A DNA stretch of 64,000 nt from Maritalea mobilis (GCF_004363175.1 NZ_SNYR01000001.1:992001-1056000), one strand, 5' to 3'. Shown: positions 1 through 9,209, counted from the first letter of the stretch. Numbers and translations: made by a program. The notes: generated by a model not told the origin, from the letters alone.

Positions 1-222
1 CTCCGCACCGTGACAGGCAGAACAAACTTCCTGAAACACTTGGAAACCGCGCTGCAATTGCGCTTTGTCGTAAGTGCCGAAAACGCCGCCAAATGTCCAA
101 TCGATCAATTTGGCTTCAGGGCCACTATGTTCACCGCCACCAGCAGCATAAGCGCTGCCAGCGAGCATTCCAGAAGCAGCGATAAGAGCTGCGCCGATGA
201 GTGAATTCAGTTTTTTCATCAT
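1..222 (-). CDS. petC: Cytochrome c1, N-terminal part (cut by window edge)
   Basis: Only the first 74 codons lie in the window. The protein starts MMKKLNSLIG, has a cleavable signal peptide ending in an alanine-rich stretch near residue 27, and reaches a CSACH haem c motif (CxxCH) close to the window edge. Cytochrome c1 carries electrons from the Rieske centre to soluble cytochrome c in the bc1 complex, with the haem domain in the periplasm. It follows petB by 8 nt with a GGAG ribosome site. Either of two adjacent ATGs (222 or 219) could start it. In many alphaproteobacteria c1 is separate from cytochrome b, as here. Confidence 0.93.
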   Translation of the reverse strand, partial: MMKKLNSLIGAALIAASGMLAGSAYAAGGGEHSGPEAKLIDWTFGGVFGTYDKAQLQRGFQVFQEVCSACHGAE

Positions 223-230
223 CTCAACTC

Positions 231-1493
231 CTATTCTGCAGCTTCTGTTTTGTGTTTAGCCAACACGCTTTCAGAAATGCTTGCAGGCAATGGCAAAGTG
301 GTCTCAATCCGCGGCAAGAATGGCAGAATGATCAAGAAGTAAGCGAAATAATAGAATGTCGCTGTTTTAGACAAGATCACATATACGCCTTCAGCTGGCT
401 GCGCACCGAGATAGGTCAAGCCAATAAAGTTCACAATCCAGATCCAGTAGAACCACTTAAACATCGGACGGAAGGCACCTGAGCGCACTTTCGAACGGTC
501 CAACCAAGGCACGATGAACCAAATTGCAATCGAACCAAACATAGCGATAACACCGCCAAGTTTACTGTCGATCGGACCGATATTGAAATCGATCGCACGC
601 AAGATGGCGTAGAATGGCAAGAAGTACCATTCAGGCACAATGTGCGGAGGTGTAACTTGTGGATCAGCCGGGATGTAGTTGTCTGGGTGGCCCAAAATGT
701 CTGGTGCGAAGAAGACGAACCAAGCAAATGGGATCATGAACACTACGATCGCGAACAGATCTTTCATAGTCAAATATGGGTGGAACGGCACGGTGTCCGC
801 TTTTGTTTTCACTTCCACGCCAGTCGGGTTGTTGTTGCCCGGCACATGCAATGCCCAGATGTGCAAGCCAACAACGCCAGCAATCATAAATGGCAGCAAA
901 TAGTGAAGTGAGAAGAAGCGGTTCAATGTGGCGTTGTCTACCGCAAAGGCACCACGCAAGAACACCATCAAGCCTTCACCAACCAACGGAATGGCTGAGA
1001 AGAAGTTGGTGATCACGGTCGCCGCCCAGAAGCTCATTTGGCCCCATGGTAGAACGTAACCCATAAAGGCTGTTGCCATCATCAACAAGAAAATCACAAC
1101 GCCCAAAATCCATAGCACTTCGCGCGGCGCTTTATATGAACCATAATAAAGGCCACGGAAAATGTGGATATAAACTGCCAGGAAGAAGAAAGACGCGCCG
1201 TTTGCGTGCGCTGCCTGAATAATCCGACCCCAGTTCACATCACGACGGATATGCTCAACAGAGTTAAAAGCAAGATCAGCGTGCGGTGTATAGTGCATCG
1301 CCAAGATCACGCCAGTCACAATCTGGATCACCAAGAAGATGGCCAAGATGCCACCAAAGGTCCAGAAATAGTTCAAATTCTTTGGTGATGGAAAATCAAC
1401 AAATGAATCATAGCCCAAACGGATGATGGGCAAACGCTCATCCATCCATTTTTCAAAACCGGTTTTCGGTTCGTATGTACTTTTATGCGACAT
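231..1493 (-). CDS. petB: Cytochrome b subunit of the bc1 complex
   Basis: A 420-aa polytopic membrane protein. The four haem-b ligands appear as two H-x13-H pairs (H96/H110 and H197/H211). The quinol-oxidation site motif PEWY is at residues 287-290. Length fits a full-length bacterial cytochrome b, not a split b6 form. It forms the quinol oxidase / quinone reductase core of complex III in the inner membrane. The gene lies between petA (11 nt upstream) and petC (8 nt downstream) in one minus-strand operon. Confidence 0.98.
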   Translation of the reverse strand: MSHKSTYEPKTGFEKWMDERLPIIRLGYDSFVDFPSPKNLNYFWTFGGILAIFLVIQIVTGVILAMHYTPHADLAFNSVEHIRRDVNWGRIIQAAHANGASFFFLAVYIHIFRGLYYGSYKAPREVLWILGVVIFLLMMATAFMGYVLPWGQMSFWAATVITNFFSAIPLVGEGLMVFLRGAFAVDNATLNRFFSLHYLLPFMIAGVVGLHIWALHVPGNNNPTGVEVKTKADTVPFHPYLTMKDLFAIVVFMIPFAWFVFFAPDILGHPDNYIPADPQVTPPHIVPEWYFLPFYAILRAIDFNIGPIDSKLGGVIAMFGSIAIWFIVPWLDRSKVRSGAFRPMFKWFYWIWIVNFIGLTYLGAQPAEGVYVILSKTATFYYFAYFLIILPFLPRIETTLPLPASISESVLAKHKTEAAE

Positions 1494-1504
1494 AAATGCC
1501 CCCC

Positions 1505-2029
1505 TTAACCGATCTTCACAACTGTGTCGGACAAGAATTCATAGTCTGGCACAACCAAGTTTTTCGGTGCTGGACCCTTACGGATACGACCAGCCGTATC
1601 ATAGTGCGAACCGTGACATGGACAGAACCAGCCATCATATTCGCCGCTCTCACCCACAGGCACACAACCAAGGTGCGTGCAGTTCGCGATCATGATCAAC
1701 CATTCTTCATGGCCTTCTTTCACGCGCTGAGCGTCTGTTTCAGGATCCTTCAACGCGTCCAAAGGAACGGCGCGTGCTTCTTCGATCTCAGCTTCAGTCC
1801 GGTGGCGCACAAATACCGGGAAACCCCGCCATTTAATGGTCACTGACTGCCCAACCCCAACTGAGGAAAGGTCAAACTCGATCGACGCCAACGCCAAAAC
1901 GGAAGCATCTGGATTCATTTGGTCAATGAGGGGCCATGCCACTGCGGCCGCGCCTACAGCGCCCACGGCACCCGTTGCAACATAGAGAAAATCTCTTCTG
2001 TTTGGTTCTTTTTCGCTTTGTGTAGCCAA
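1505..2029 (-). CDS. petA: Rieske iron-sulfur subunit of the bc1 complex
   Basis: A 174-aa protein with a twin-arginine-like RRDFL near residue 11 followed by one membrane anchor, as expected for a Rieske protein. Both [2Fe-2S] ligand boxes are present: CTHLGC at 117-122 and CPCHGS at 136-141. It moves electrons from ubiquinol to cytochrome c1. It is the first gene of the petABC operon, so the promoter should lie in 2030-2287, which it shares with the divergent DinB-like gene. I could not pick out a convincing -35/-10 pair there. Confidence 0.98.
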   Translation of the reverse strand: MATQSEKEPNRRDFLYVATGAVGAVGAAAVAWPLIDQMNPDASVLALASIEFDLSSVGVGQSVTIKWRGFPVFVRHRTEAEIEEARAVPLDALKDPETDAQRVKEGHEEWLIMIANCTHLGCVPVGESGEYDGWFCPCHGSHYDTAGRIRKGPAPKNLVVPDYEFLSDTVVKIG

Positions 2030-2287
2030 GGTCTTTGATCCCTACCTAAGATCGTTGGTCCGCCCTAAAAACTCCAATATCTGCCATTAAAGCATAACAA
2101 ATACCAGAATCGCCCCCACTTGAACCTCAAGTGAAGCGGAAATCGAGTTCTTTTTGCACTCATTGCGCCGCTTGTCCAGCCTTTGAGCACATTGATTGGG
2201 GAAAGTGCGACACTATACCGTAAAAAATGCACTTTTTCCGCCAATTGGGCTATGGATAGCATGAATGCAAAGCACAAAGGCAGCCAA

Positions 2288-2806
2288 ATGAGTTTTAATT
2301 ATCCAATCGTCGCAATGGCCCACTATAACCAATGGCAAAACAACAATCTGATCAACGCCGCTGATCAGGTGAGCGATGAGGATCGACAACGCGATCTTGG
2401 CGCATTTTTCAACTCAATTGAAAAAACCTTCAACCACATCCTGTGGGGCGATAAAATTTGGCTGTCCCGTTTTGGTGACTTCTCACCACCCAGAACCACA
2501 AGCTTAGAGGCCAGCTTATCCGAAGGCGGCACTTGGGAGGAATTTAAAGCCGAACGCCGTACCCTTGATCAAAAAATGATTGAGTGGACAAGCCAGTTCG
2601 ACATCAACACGCTGCCAAGCGAAATCAAATGGTTTTCCAAAGCGATTAATCAGGAAATCTCTCGCCCGACCGCCATTTTGCTGCCGCACCTATTTAATCA
2701 CCAAACCCACCATCGCGGGCAAATCCACGCCATGCTCACCCGTTTGGGCCAAAAGCCCGGCGCAACTGACCTTCCCTTCATGCCAGACGTAGACACTTAT
2801 TTATGA
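2288..2806 (+). CDS. DinB-family putative metal-dependent protein
   Basis: A 172-aa protein of the DinB/YfiT four-helix fold. The usual metal-binding histidines are visible in KTFNHILWGD and, near the C-terminus, in HLFNHQTHHRGQ. The open frame extends upstream, but I choose ATG 2288 (MSFNYPIV) because AAAGG lies just before it and family members start at this point. Reactions of this family vary (thiol transfer, hydrolysis), so no substrate is assigned. Its stop overlaps the trmL start by 4 nt (ATGA), so the two are probably co-translated. Confidence 0.8.
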   Translation: MSFNYPIVAMAHYNQWQNNNLINAADQVSDEDRQRDLGAFFNSIEKTFNHILWGDKIWLSRFGDFSPPRTTSLEASLSEGGTWEEFKAERRTLDQKMIEWTSQFDINTLPSEIKWFSKAINQEISRPTAILLPHLFNHQTHHRGQIHAMLTRLGQKPGATDLPFMPDVDTYL

Positions 2807-3273
2807 CGCTTTCCCTTGCCCTTTATCAGCCAGACATTCCGCAAAATGCGGGCACCTTGATGCGCCTTGGCGCTTGCTTGAATATTGATGTGCACCTGAT
2901 CCACCCCACAGGTTTTTTGTTTTCACAAAAAGCCTTTCGCCGCGCGGGCATGGATTATTTGGATCAGGTCAATTTGAAAGAACATAATAGCTTTGAAGCA
3001 TTTAACGCCTGGCGGCAGGAGCAGCAAAAGCGCCTTGTACTGTTAACCACCAAATCTTCCATCCGTCACGCTGATGCCCAATTCTCCTCAAATGATATAT
3101 TGATGGTGGGGCGCGAAAGCGCTGGCGTGCCAGATCAGGTGGCCGATGCCAGCGACCTCAATGTGCGCATCCCCATGCGGCAAGATACCCGCTCGCTTAA
3201 TGTTGCTATTGCGGGGGCAATCGTATTAAGCGAGGCGGCAAGACAAACAAACTTATGGGCGGATTTAGTATGA
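2803..3273 (+). CDS. trmL: tRNA (cytidine/uridine-34-2'-O)-methyltransferase TrmL
   Basis: A 156-aa SPOUT-class methyltransferase, the normal length for TrmL/YibK. SAM-knot motifs are present: [10 protein letters not shown] at 101-110 and the C-terminal [11 protein letters not shown]. The N-terminal [10 protein letters not shown] motif is also typical. TrmL methylates the ribose of the wobble base in tRNA-Leu isoacceptors. It overlaps the preceding and following genes by 4 nt each (ATGA at 2803 and 3270). Its association with petABC and hemF recurs in Hyphomicrobiales (known synteny). Confidence 0.93.
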   Translation: MTLSLALYQPDIPQNAGTLMRLGACLNIDVHLIHPTGFLFSQKAFRRAGMDYLDQVNLKEHNSFEAFNAWRQEQQKRLVLLTTKSSIRHADAQFSSNDILMVGRESAGVPDQVADASDLNVRIPMRQDTRSLNVAIAGAIVLSEAARQTNLWADLV

Positions 3274-4157
3274 CCAGCATTGATCTTGATGAAAAAAAAG
3301 AAAAAGCAAGCGCCTGGTTTAAAAAGCTGCGCGATGAAATTTGCTTTGAATTTGAAAATTTAGAAGACGAGCTGGCCGCGCCGTTGCGCAAAGCCCCAGC
3401 CGGGCGCTTTGAACGCAAAAAGTGGGAACGGATCGACCAAACCACCAACCAGCCCGGTGGTGGCGGCGAAATGTCGATGATGCATGGCCGCGTGTTCGAA
3501 AAAGTCGGCGTACATATTTCAACTGTGCATGGCGAATTCAGCGAAGATTTCGCCAAAGGCATGCCCGGCACCGAGAATAGCCGGAAATTCTGGGCCAGCG
3601 GCATTTCATTGATCGCACATTTGCAAAATCCCCACGTGCCCGCCGTGCATATGAACACCCGCATGGTGGCCACTGAAGAATGGTGGTTTGGCGGCGGCGC
3701 AGATTTGACGCCGGTCTTGCTGGATCGTCGAAATCAAGAAGACCCTGATTCAAAAGACTTCCACGCTGCGATGAAAGCGGCATGCGACGCCCACGCCTGT
3801 GCGGACTATGACAAATATAAGCAATGGTGCGACGATTATTTCTTCCTGCCCCACCGCAACGAACCACGCGGCATCGGCGGCATTTTCTATGACCGCCATA
3901 ACTCTGGCAGCTGGGATGATGACTTTGCCTTCACCCAAGATGTGGGCAAGGCCTTCAAAAAGATCTATCCCGAATTGGTGCGCCGCAATTTCAACATGCC
4001 ATGGACTGATGAAGAGCGGGAAGAACAATTGGTGCGCCGTGGCCGCTATGTTGAGTTCAACCTGCTCTATGACCGCGGCACCACATTCGGCCTAAAGACA
4101 GGCGGCAACGTGGAATCTATCCTGTCTTCCATGCCCCCTGCGGTGAAGTGGCCATAA
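3270..4157 (+). CDS. hemF: Aerobic coproporphyrinogen III oxidase
   Basis: A 295-aa protein with HemF hallmarks: [12 protein letters not shown] and [11 protein letters not shown], which hold the substrate-binding and active-site residues. It performs O2-dependent oxidative decarboxylation of coproporphyrinogen III to protoporphyrinogen IX in haem synthesis. An ATG five codons upstream (3255) is possible, but 3270 makes the usual ATGA overlap with trmL. The O2-independent counterpart hemN lies at 45775-47124 in this window. Confidence 0.97.
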   Translation: MTSIDLDEKKEKASAWFKKLRDEICFEFENLEDELAAPLRKAPAGRFERKKWERIDQTTNQPGGGGEMSMMHGRVFEKVGVHISTVHGEFSEDFAKGMPGTENSRKFWASGISLIAHLQNPHVPAVHMNTRMVATEEWWFGGGADLTPVLLDRRNQEDPDSKDFHAAMKAACDAHACADYDKYKQWCDDYFFLPHRNEPRGIGGIFYDRHNSGSWDDDFAFTQDVGKAFKKIYPELVRRNFNMPWTDEEREEQLVRRGRYVEFNLLYDRGTTFGLKTGGNVESILSSMPPAVKWP

Positions 4158-4182
4158 ATTTTTAAAAGTTTTTTTCCTCCGC

Positions 4183-4209
4183 TGTCGAAATAGCGAACGC
4201 TCAGTCGAC
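4183..4209 (+). promoter_or_regulatory. Candidate ECF42-type sigma promoter
   Basis: TGTCGA at 4183-4188 and CGAC at 4206-4209 are separated by 17 nt and lie 47 nt before the ATG of the DGPF gene. From memory, ECF42 promoters carry TGTCGA in the -35 and CGA/TC in the -10 element, so the match is close. The gene pair downstream encodes exactly that kind of sigma factor, which suggests autoregulation. Confidence 0.65.
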
Positions 4210-4255
4210 ATGATAATGTAAGCGCAATGGAGCGCAGGATGAGGAAGGAAACAAA

Positions 4256-4606
4256 ATGCAATTTATGGCTTTGATTTACGCCGCTGAAGGATCAGCTGAA
4301 CATTATCCCGGTGGTCCTGATAAAATGATGGCTGATTATTATGCCTATACCGAAGAGGCAAAGTCGGCAGGTGTGATGGTGGCAGGTGATGCGCTGCAAC
4401 CCATCAGCACCGCCACATCAATCCGCGAACGCGATGGCAAAACCAGCCTGACTGATGGCCCTTTTGCTGAAACCAAAGAGCAGTTGGGCGGCTATTATCT
4501 GCTTGAATGCAAAGATTTGGATGAAGCCATAAAATGGGCGGGCAAAATTCCAACCGCGAAAAACGGCACCATTGAAGTGCGTCCGGTTATGATTTGGGAT
4601 CAGTGA
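4256..4606 (+). CDS. DGPF-domain (YciI-like) protein
   Basis: A 116-aa YCII-related protein with the diagnostic TDGPFAETKEQLGGYY segment, starting MQFMALIYA after a GAGGAAGG ribosome site. Proteins of this kind are routinely encoded next to ECF42 sigma factors. Their biochemical activity is unsettled. The gene ends in GTGA shared with the sigma factor start, so the two are probably translated at a fixed ratio. A partner or effector role for the sigma factor is inference from context. Confidence 0.9.
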   Translation: MQFMALIYAAEGSAEHYPGGPDKMMADYYAYTEEAKSAGVMVAGDALQPISTATSIRERDGKTSLTDGPFAETKEQLGGYYLLECKDLDEAIKWAGKIPTAKNGTIEVRPVMIWDQ

Positions 4607-5853
4607 GCCCAATAGAAGCTGAGTTGACCCGAATTGTGCGCGCCAATTCGGGTCAAATTCTTTCAGCGCTGATCAAAACAACACAGGATTTCTCGCTGGC
4701 GCAAGATGCGTTGCAGGACGCGATTGCCCAAGCGCTAACCCAATGGGCGGATGACGGTGTGCCGAAAAATGGCGGCGCATGGCTTTACACCAGCGCACGG
4801 CGACGGGCGATCGACCGCATCCGCAAAGAGCAGCGCCACCATGCTGATACAACCCAACAGATTTTGACCGATTTGCTCGACGACCAACCCGACATTGCAG
4901 AATGGGAACAAGACATTCCCGATGAACGCTTGCGGCTTATCTTCACCTGTTGCCACCCCGCGCTCAATATGGATGCGCAAGTGGCGCTGACCCTACGCAC
5001 CCTTGGCGGGCTAAGCGTACGCGAGATCGCCCGCGCTTTTCTGGCCAGCGAAACCACAATCGGCCAGCGCATCACCCGCGCCAAGCAAAAGATAAAATCC
5101 GCCAAAATCCCCTATGAAATTCCGGAGCAAGAGGACATTCAAGCGCGGCGCGATGGGGTGTTGAAAACCATCTATCTGATCTTCAATGAAAGCTACACCG
5201 CCTATGAGGGGCAAAGCCTTACCCGCGAAGATCTGGCCAACGAAGCCATTCGGCTAGGTGCGATATTGCAAAAGCTGGACCCCAACCCGGAAACATCTGG
5301 CCTGCTGTGCCTGATGCGGCTGACCCATGCACGGCGCGCGGCGCGGCAGGATGCGGACGGCAATTTCGTGCCGCTTGAAAAGCAAGACCGCACATTGTGG
5401 GACCATGACGAAATCAGTGATGCACATGCCCAATTGCTGACAACCTTCACCAAAGGGCAATTTGGTCCGTTCCAAATACAAGCGGCCATCAGCGCCCTAC
5501 ATTGCCTAGCAGAAAGCTGGCAAGAAACCGACTGGCAGCAGATCTATGCCCTTTACGGCGCGCTGGCGGCATACGACCCCTCGCCTATTATCCAACTCAA
5601 TCAAGCTGTGGCGCTCGCCAACATGGGCGGGTTGAATAAAGCATTGGAACAGCTCAATACTTTGGCAGCGGAATTGGCCCATTATCAGCCGTTTTACGCG
5701 GCACGCGCTGACATTTTGTCGCGCACGGGCCAAGAAAAACTGGCCCAAAACGACTATGACAAGGCAATCGAACTCAGTCAAAACCAAGTAGAAAAGCGGT
5801 TTTTATTTCAGATGAAAAGTGCCCTTGCCGCTTCACTTAAAAAAAATAAGTAG
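4603..5853 (+). CDS. ECF42-type RNA polymerase sigma factor with C-terminal extension
   Basis: About 416 aa. Sigma-2 and sigma-4 regions occupy roughly the first 180 residues (ALQDAIAQAL, the ARRRAIDRIRKE region, then the helix-turn-helix LSVREIARAFLASETTIGQRI). A long alpha-helical C-terminal part with TPR-like repeats follows, the architecture of ECF42. I choose GTG 4603 because it overlaps the DGPF stop as GTGA; a TTG at 4594 is also open. No anti-sigma gene is adjacent, which is normal for ECF42, where the C-terminal domain takes over regulation. Confidence 0.92.
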   Translation: MSPIEAELTRIVRANSGQILSALIKTTQDFSLAQDALQDAIAQALTQWADDGVPKNGGAWLYTSARRRAIDRIRKEQRHHADTTQQILTDLLDDQPDIAEWEQDIPDERLRLIFTCCHPALNMDAQVALTLRTLGGLSVREIARAFLASETTIGQRITRAKQKIKSAKIPYEIPEQEDIQARRDGVLKTIYLIFNESYTAYEGQSLTREDLANEAIRLGAILQKLDPNPETSGLLCLMRLTHARRAARQDADGNFVPLEKQDRTLWDHDEISDAHAQLLTTFTKGQFGPFQIQAAISALHCLAESWQETDWQQIYALYGALAAYDPSPIIQLNQAVALANMGGLNKALEQLNTLAAELAHYQPFYAARADILSRTGQEKLAQNDYDKAIELSQNQVEKRFLFQMKSALAASLKKNK

Positions 5854-5864
5854 AAATCTCCACT

Positions 5865-5879
5865 TTAACCTGATTTTAA
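5865..5879 (+). promoter_or_regulatory. CtrA-type binding box TTAA-N7-TTAA
   Basis: The bases read TTAACC-TGATT-TTAAC, a perfect TTAA-N7-TTAA spacing followed by C, 24 nt before the ATG of the first 68-aa gene. CtrA is the alphaproteobacterial cell-cycle response regulator. One such 8-base match is expected by chance in a window this size, so the case rests on position and on the degenerate copy at 6135-6149. The box also overlaps a 6-bp inverted repeat (AACCTG / CAGGTT, 5867-5885). Confidence 0.5.
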
Positions 5880-5903
5880 CAGGTTCAGGCGGATAATCGG
5901 GGC

Positions 5904-6110
5904 ATGAAAATAAAGCCCTACGGTTCGCGCATATCGCTGTATAAATATAACCAGATGTGGCGCGAAGCCCGCGCCAAGCAAATCCGGCGTGACTCTGAGA
6001 TACATGAGACCATGAACCGGGCGATTTTCACCAGCATGGCCAACTTCAACTACAACAAAAATTCGCAAATTATGAAGCAAGCTGTGGTGCGTGTGCTTAA
6101 ATCTATTTAG
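5904..6110 (+). CDS. Small basic protein of unknown function, tandem copy A (68 aa)
   Basis: I do not recognise the family. The protein begins MKIKPYGSRISLYKYNQMW and ends VVRVLKSI. It is basic and probably helical, with no signal peptide or membrane segment. It aligns without gaps over its full length with copy B at 6189-6395, sharing the YG(S/T)R(I/V)xLYKxNQMWR(E/Q)ARAK motif and a K-S C-terminus. Equal length, tandem order and conserved reading frame argue that both are real genes. A perfect CtrA-like box precedes it. Confidence 0.75.
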   Translation: MKIKPYGSRISLYKYNQMWREARAKQIRRDSEIHETMNRAIFTSMANFNYNKNSQIMKQAVVRVLKSI

Positions 6111-6134
6111 GCGAACTGCTGCGTAAACTGGTCG

Positions 6135-6149
6135 TTAACACTTCATTCA
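6135..6149 (+). promoter_or_regulatory. Degenerate CtrA-like box
   Basis: TTAA-CACTTCA-TTCA matches the CtrA TTAA-N7-TTAA pattern at 7 of 8 positions and lies 39 nt before copy B of the 68-aa gene. It is reported because copy A has a perfect box in a comparable position; alone it would be weak. Confidence 0.3.
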
Positions 6150-6188
6150 CCATAGTATAGGGGCTGATATTCGATTTGGACATGCCCC

Positions 6189-6395
6189 ATGAAAGCTCAA
6201 CTCTATGGCACGCGGGTGCCGCTGTATAAAGCCAACCAGATGTGGCGACAGGCGCGCGCAAAACATATCCAGCGCGATCTAGAGGCAAATCAGCTGCTGA
6301 CCAGCCAGATTTTCAACAATATGTTCAACTTCACCTACGGGCAAAATTCGATGATCATCAGGCAAGCGGCGCAACGCACGCTGAAGTCTGTTTAA
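6189..6395 (+). CDS. Small basic protein of unknown function, tandem copy B (68 aa)
   Basis: Paralogue of the gene at 5904, same length, starting MKAQLYGTRVPLYKANQMW and ending QRTLKSV. Divergence is spread along the protein but keeps aromatic and basic positions, and several changes are conservative (I/V, S/T, F/Y). This suggests an older duplication under selection, not a recent copy. The TAA stop shares the tetranucleotide TTAA (6392-6395) with the stop of the convergent cca gene. Function unknown. Confidence 0.75.
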   Translation: MKAQLYGTRVPLYKANQMWRQARAKHIQRDLEANQLLTSQIFNNMFNFTYGQNSMIIRQAAQRTLKSV

Positions 6396-7675
6396 ACCAA
6401 CCCGTCAGACTTGGCTTTTGCCAACAGGGCAGCTTGATCAGGCTGAAAATCTTCATCCACCCAAAACTGCTCCAACTCGTTCAAAATCTTGCCCATCTCT
6501 GCACCGGGCTCTACCCCCTGCGCAATAAGGTCTTTGCCGCCTAGGGGAAAGACAGGGGATGGCCAAGCCTGCGCCCGCTCCATATGCTGATGCAGTGCAC
6601 CAATTTTGGCCATCAACTCCATATTTTGATCCTGCTTCAGCTTTTGCCGCAACCCGGCCAAGTCCAAGCAAATTCGATCCAAAATGGCCGTTTGATCACC
6701 CCAATAGAGCGATTTGTCGACATCCTTCGCAGTTGTCTCCGGCGCAATAGGCGGTTGCATGGCCCACTTTTGCAAACGCGCTGCTTCGTCATTGGAAAGC
6801 TTTAAACGTTCCGCGAGCTGATTCACCTTATCTGCTTGCGGCGGGATGATGGAAATAAGCCGAAACAGCGGGTCAATCTTCCACTTCAACTCCTGTTCTG
6901 CCGCAACGATGCCGTGAATGGCATCCATGCCCCACTTCTCGCCTTCAGGCAGCACCAGCGCCAAAATGCCAGTGGTGCGCATCCACAACAGCGCTCGCGA
7001 TGGATCAGGGGCGGCAAGAATTTTCTTAAACTCCGCCCAAACCCGTTCCGCCGAAAGGCGCTTCACGCCATCCTTCAACTTGGCAGCAGCTTTCAACCCG
7101 CCAGCTTCTGGCCGACCTGATCCGTAATAAGCGAAGAAGCGGAAAAACCGCAAAATGCGCAAATAATCTTCTTCAATCCGCGCGGCGGCGTCGCCAATAA
7201 AATGCACATTGCGATCTAGGCAATCCTGCACACCGTGCAGCGGATCATAAAGCGAGCCATCAGCCAGCACATAAAGTGCGTTCATGGTGAAATCGCGCCG
7301 CTTCGCATCCTCTTCCCAATCTGTGCCAAAAGCCACTTCCGCATGGCGACCATTGGTGGCCACATCCTGCCGCAATGTGGTGACCTCGATGGTTTCATCG
7401 CCAAACACCAAGGTAATTGTGCCATGCTCAATGCCCGTAGGAATGGCTTTAATGCCAGCTTTGGCCGCACGGTCCAACACCTCGTCAGGCGTAAAAATAC
7501 TGGCCATATCCACGTCACTTGCCGGATCACCCAGAATGGTGTTGCGCACAATGCCGCCCACGGCGCGTACATGACCTTGACCGCCGTCGAGCAATTCAAA
7601 TGCCGCGCGCACAGCTGGACGCTTGAGCCAGCTTGCTTGCTTCACGCGCTCAAGTGCCTCATTTAATTCAGTCAT
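6392..7675 (-). CDS. cca: CCA tRNA nucleotidyltransferase / poly(A) polymerase family
   Basis: A 427-aa class II nucleotidyltransferase. The catalytic DVD (D54, D56) sits after the GGIVRN motif at about 40-45. RRDFTMNALY at about 127-135 is the second signature. The C-terminal half is helical RNA-binding domain. It adds or repairs the 3' CCA end of tRNAs. A poly(A) polymerase role cannot be excluded by sequence alone. It overlaps the upstream CoA pyrophosphatase gene by ATGA, a pairing common in Hyphomicrobiales. Confidence 0.93.
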   Translation of the reverse strand: MTELNEALERVKQASWLKRPAVRAAFELLDGGQGHVRAVGGIVRNTILGDPASDVDMASIFTPDEVLDRAAKAGIKAIPTGIEHGTITLVFGDETIEVTTLRQDVATNGRHAEVAFGTDWEEDAKRRDFTMNALYVLADGSLYDPLHGVQDCLDRNVHFIGDAAARIEEDYLRILRFFRFFAYYGSGRPEAGGLKAAAKLKDGVKRLSAERVWAEFKKILAAPDPSRALLWMRTTGILALVLPEGEKWGMDAIHGIVAAEQELKWKIDPLFRLISIIPPQADKVNQLAERLKLSNDEAARLQKWAMQPPIAPETTAKDVDKSLYWGDQTAILDRICLDLAGLRQKLKQDQNMELMAKIGALHQHMERAQAWPSPVFPLGGKDLIAQGVEPGAEMGKILNELEQFWVDEDFQPDQAALLAKAKSDGLV

Positions 7676-8301
7676 TCATCTTCCTTTGACGTCAACACGA
7701 GATCGCGGAACATGCGTGTCATCGAAGCGGTGATGCCCCAAATGGCACGATCCTGATAATCAATGCGCCATGTTTCCCGCTGCGCTTCATCCCCACGAAC
7801 AAAGCGGATTTTCGAATAATGATTGGCGGGAATTAGATGCGGCAACGGCACTTCAAAAAAGCTGGCCACTTCATCCGGATTGGCCACAAAAGGCTTGCGC
7901 GGCTTGATGGTGGCGACCACCGGCGTGATCAGATAGTTGGTGCCAGACAAATAGTTGGGCAAAAACCCCAACACATCAACATCGTCCTGATTGAGGTCGA
8001 CCTCTTCTTCAGCCTCGCGCAGCGCGGTCATCACGGGGTCCGTATCCCCCTCTTCCACGCGACCACCGGGGAAAGCAATTTGGCCTGCATGGGCCCGCAA
8101 ATGGGAAGAACGCTCAATATAAAGCACATGGCTCAACGGCCCACGCTCCACCAATCCAATCAAAACCGCCGACGGTTTTGGATCGCGCTTGGCATGAAGC
8201 GGTGGCACACCGTCAACCTTGTGGCAGCCAATATCCTTGCTGCCATCTGGCTGATCCAACAGCCGATGCTTGATTTGCGCCAACAATGTCTCGTCTTGCA
8301 T
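7672..8301 (-). CDS. NUDIX hydrolase, CoA pyrophosphatase type
   Basis: A 209-aa protein with the UPF0035 signature LRAHAGQIAFPGG (about 68-80) running into a NUDIX box GRVEEGD...REAEEEVDL (80-103). This combination marks the NudL/PCD1 CoA diphosphatases, which cleave CoA to 4'-phosphopantetheine and 3',5'-ADP. The gene lies between a GNAT gene (24 nt upstream) and cca (ATGA overlap), so the three are likely one operon. Confidence 0.88.
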   Translation of the reverse strand: MQDETLLAQIKHRLLDQPDGSKDIGCHKVDGVPPLHAKRDPKPSAVLIGLVERGPLSHVLYIERSSHLRAHAGQIAFPGGRVEEGDTDPVMTALREAEEEVDLNQDDVDVLGFLPNYLSGTNYLITPVVATIKPRKPFVANPDEVASFFEVPLPHLIPANHYSKIRFVRGDEAQRETWRIDYQDRAIWGITASMTRMFRDLVLTSKEDE

Positions 8302-8325
8302 AAAGACTATTCCGCAATCGAATTC

Positions 8326-8883
8326 CTACTTGTCACCGCTCCAAAATGAAATTGGACCAGTGAGTCCTTTCTTCACTTTAGCACTTTTGACAACCGCCAA
8401 CACCCGCATTGGGTCTACTGGCGCAGGAAAATCGATTTTTTGCGGTGAGATAGGTTCAAACCCCAACGGCTCATAATAAGCCCGATCACCCACCAACAGC
8501 ACAAATTTACATCCGGGCTGCTCAAGCGCCTTTTGAGTCACATGCAATGTAAGCAAACGCCCTGCCCCCATGCGCCGCCGATGTGGGTCTGTGACCAAGG
8601 GGCCAAGCAAATAGCCATTCATCCCAGACAGATTGATGGGCGACATCTTTACATTGGCAACAGAAACACCTTCATGCTCCGCCACAAAGCTCAAATTCTC
8701 ATCCACACCGAACCGCTCGCGAATGCGAAACGCTGCACGTGCAAACCGACCAGGGCCAAAACAAATTTGATGCAAATGCTCAACCCAATCCGCATCGGCC
8801 GCGGTTTCGTGACGAATATCCAACTGATGCATATTTTGAGCAAGCTGAGGGGAAAGCTGAGACGCAGATAACGTGTGGGTCAT
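8326..8883 (-). CDS. GNAT-family N-acetyltransferase (YhbS-like)
   Basis: A 185-aa protein. The acetyl-CoA-binding loop is visible in LLGPLVTDPHRRRMGAGRLL, followed by FVLLVGDRAYYEPLGFEPI, the conserved tail of YhbS-like acetyltransferases. The substrate is unknown. The first 20 residues are poorly conserved in such proteins, and an internal ATG (MHQLDIRH) is an alternative start. It is the first gene of the GNAT / CoA pyrophosphatase / cca string. Confidence 0.85.
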   Translation of the reverse strand: MTHTLSASQLSPQLAQNMHQLDIRHETAADADWVEHLHQICFGPGRFARAAFRIRERFGVDENLSFVAEHEGVSVANVKMSPINLSGMNGYLLGPLVTDPHRRRMGAGRLLTLHVTQKALEQPGCKFVLLVGDRAYYEPLGFEPISPQKIDFPAPVDPMRVLAVVKSAKVKKGLTGPISFWSGDK

Positions 8884-9209
8884 GATTTTTGATCTTTTCG
8901 AAAATTAAGGCAGCACAAAGGGTAACGGGGCTTTACAGCACTCGTCGCTCTCGTCGCAGCAATAGAAAAGTCAAAATCTGTTTCATGATTTTCATAAACA
9001 CCGATTTGGCGATATTGTCGAGACATATTTTACAAAAAATGCATCAAACTAATCATTATGAATCATAATTATGTACATTTTGCGCAAATATTGCACATTT
9101 TGTCAGCTCGCCAAATTGTTCCAAAACTGATTGTTCACCAAAAAAGGGTTTGTTGCGGAAATTTTATACCTATTTTACCGCTCAGACGAACAAACAATAG
9201 GGGTTTAAA
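8884..9209. promoter_or_regulatory. Divergent AT-rich promoter region
   Basis: 326 nt without a gene, between the GNAT gene (-) and the glutathione transferase gene (+). The part from about 8990 to 9170 is very AT-rich. It holds short partly symmetric stretches such as TTTACAAAAAATGCA (9032-9046) and TTTTGCGCAAATATTGCACA. These resemble the TTTGCAAA half-sites of ScfR regulators, but not in clean 8-4-8 form. No ORF, hairpin terminator or RNA gene is evident. Both promoters should lie here; I could not fix the hexamers. Confidence 0.4.

Noticed and set aside
9016-9021. TGTCGA in the 8884-9209 intergenic region as a second ECF42 promoter
   Set aside because: No CGAC or CGTC lies at the required spacing downstream.
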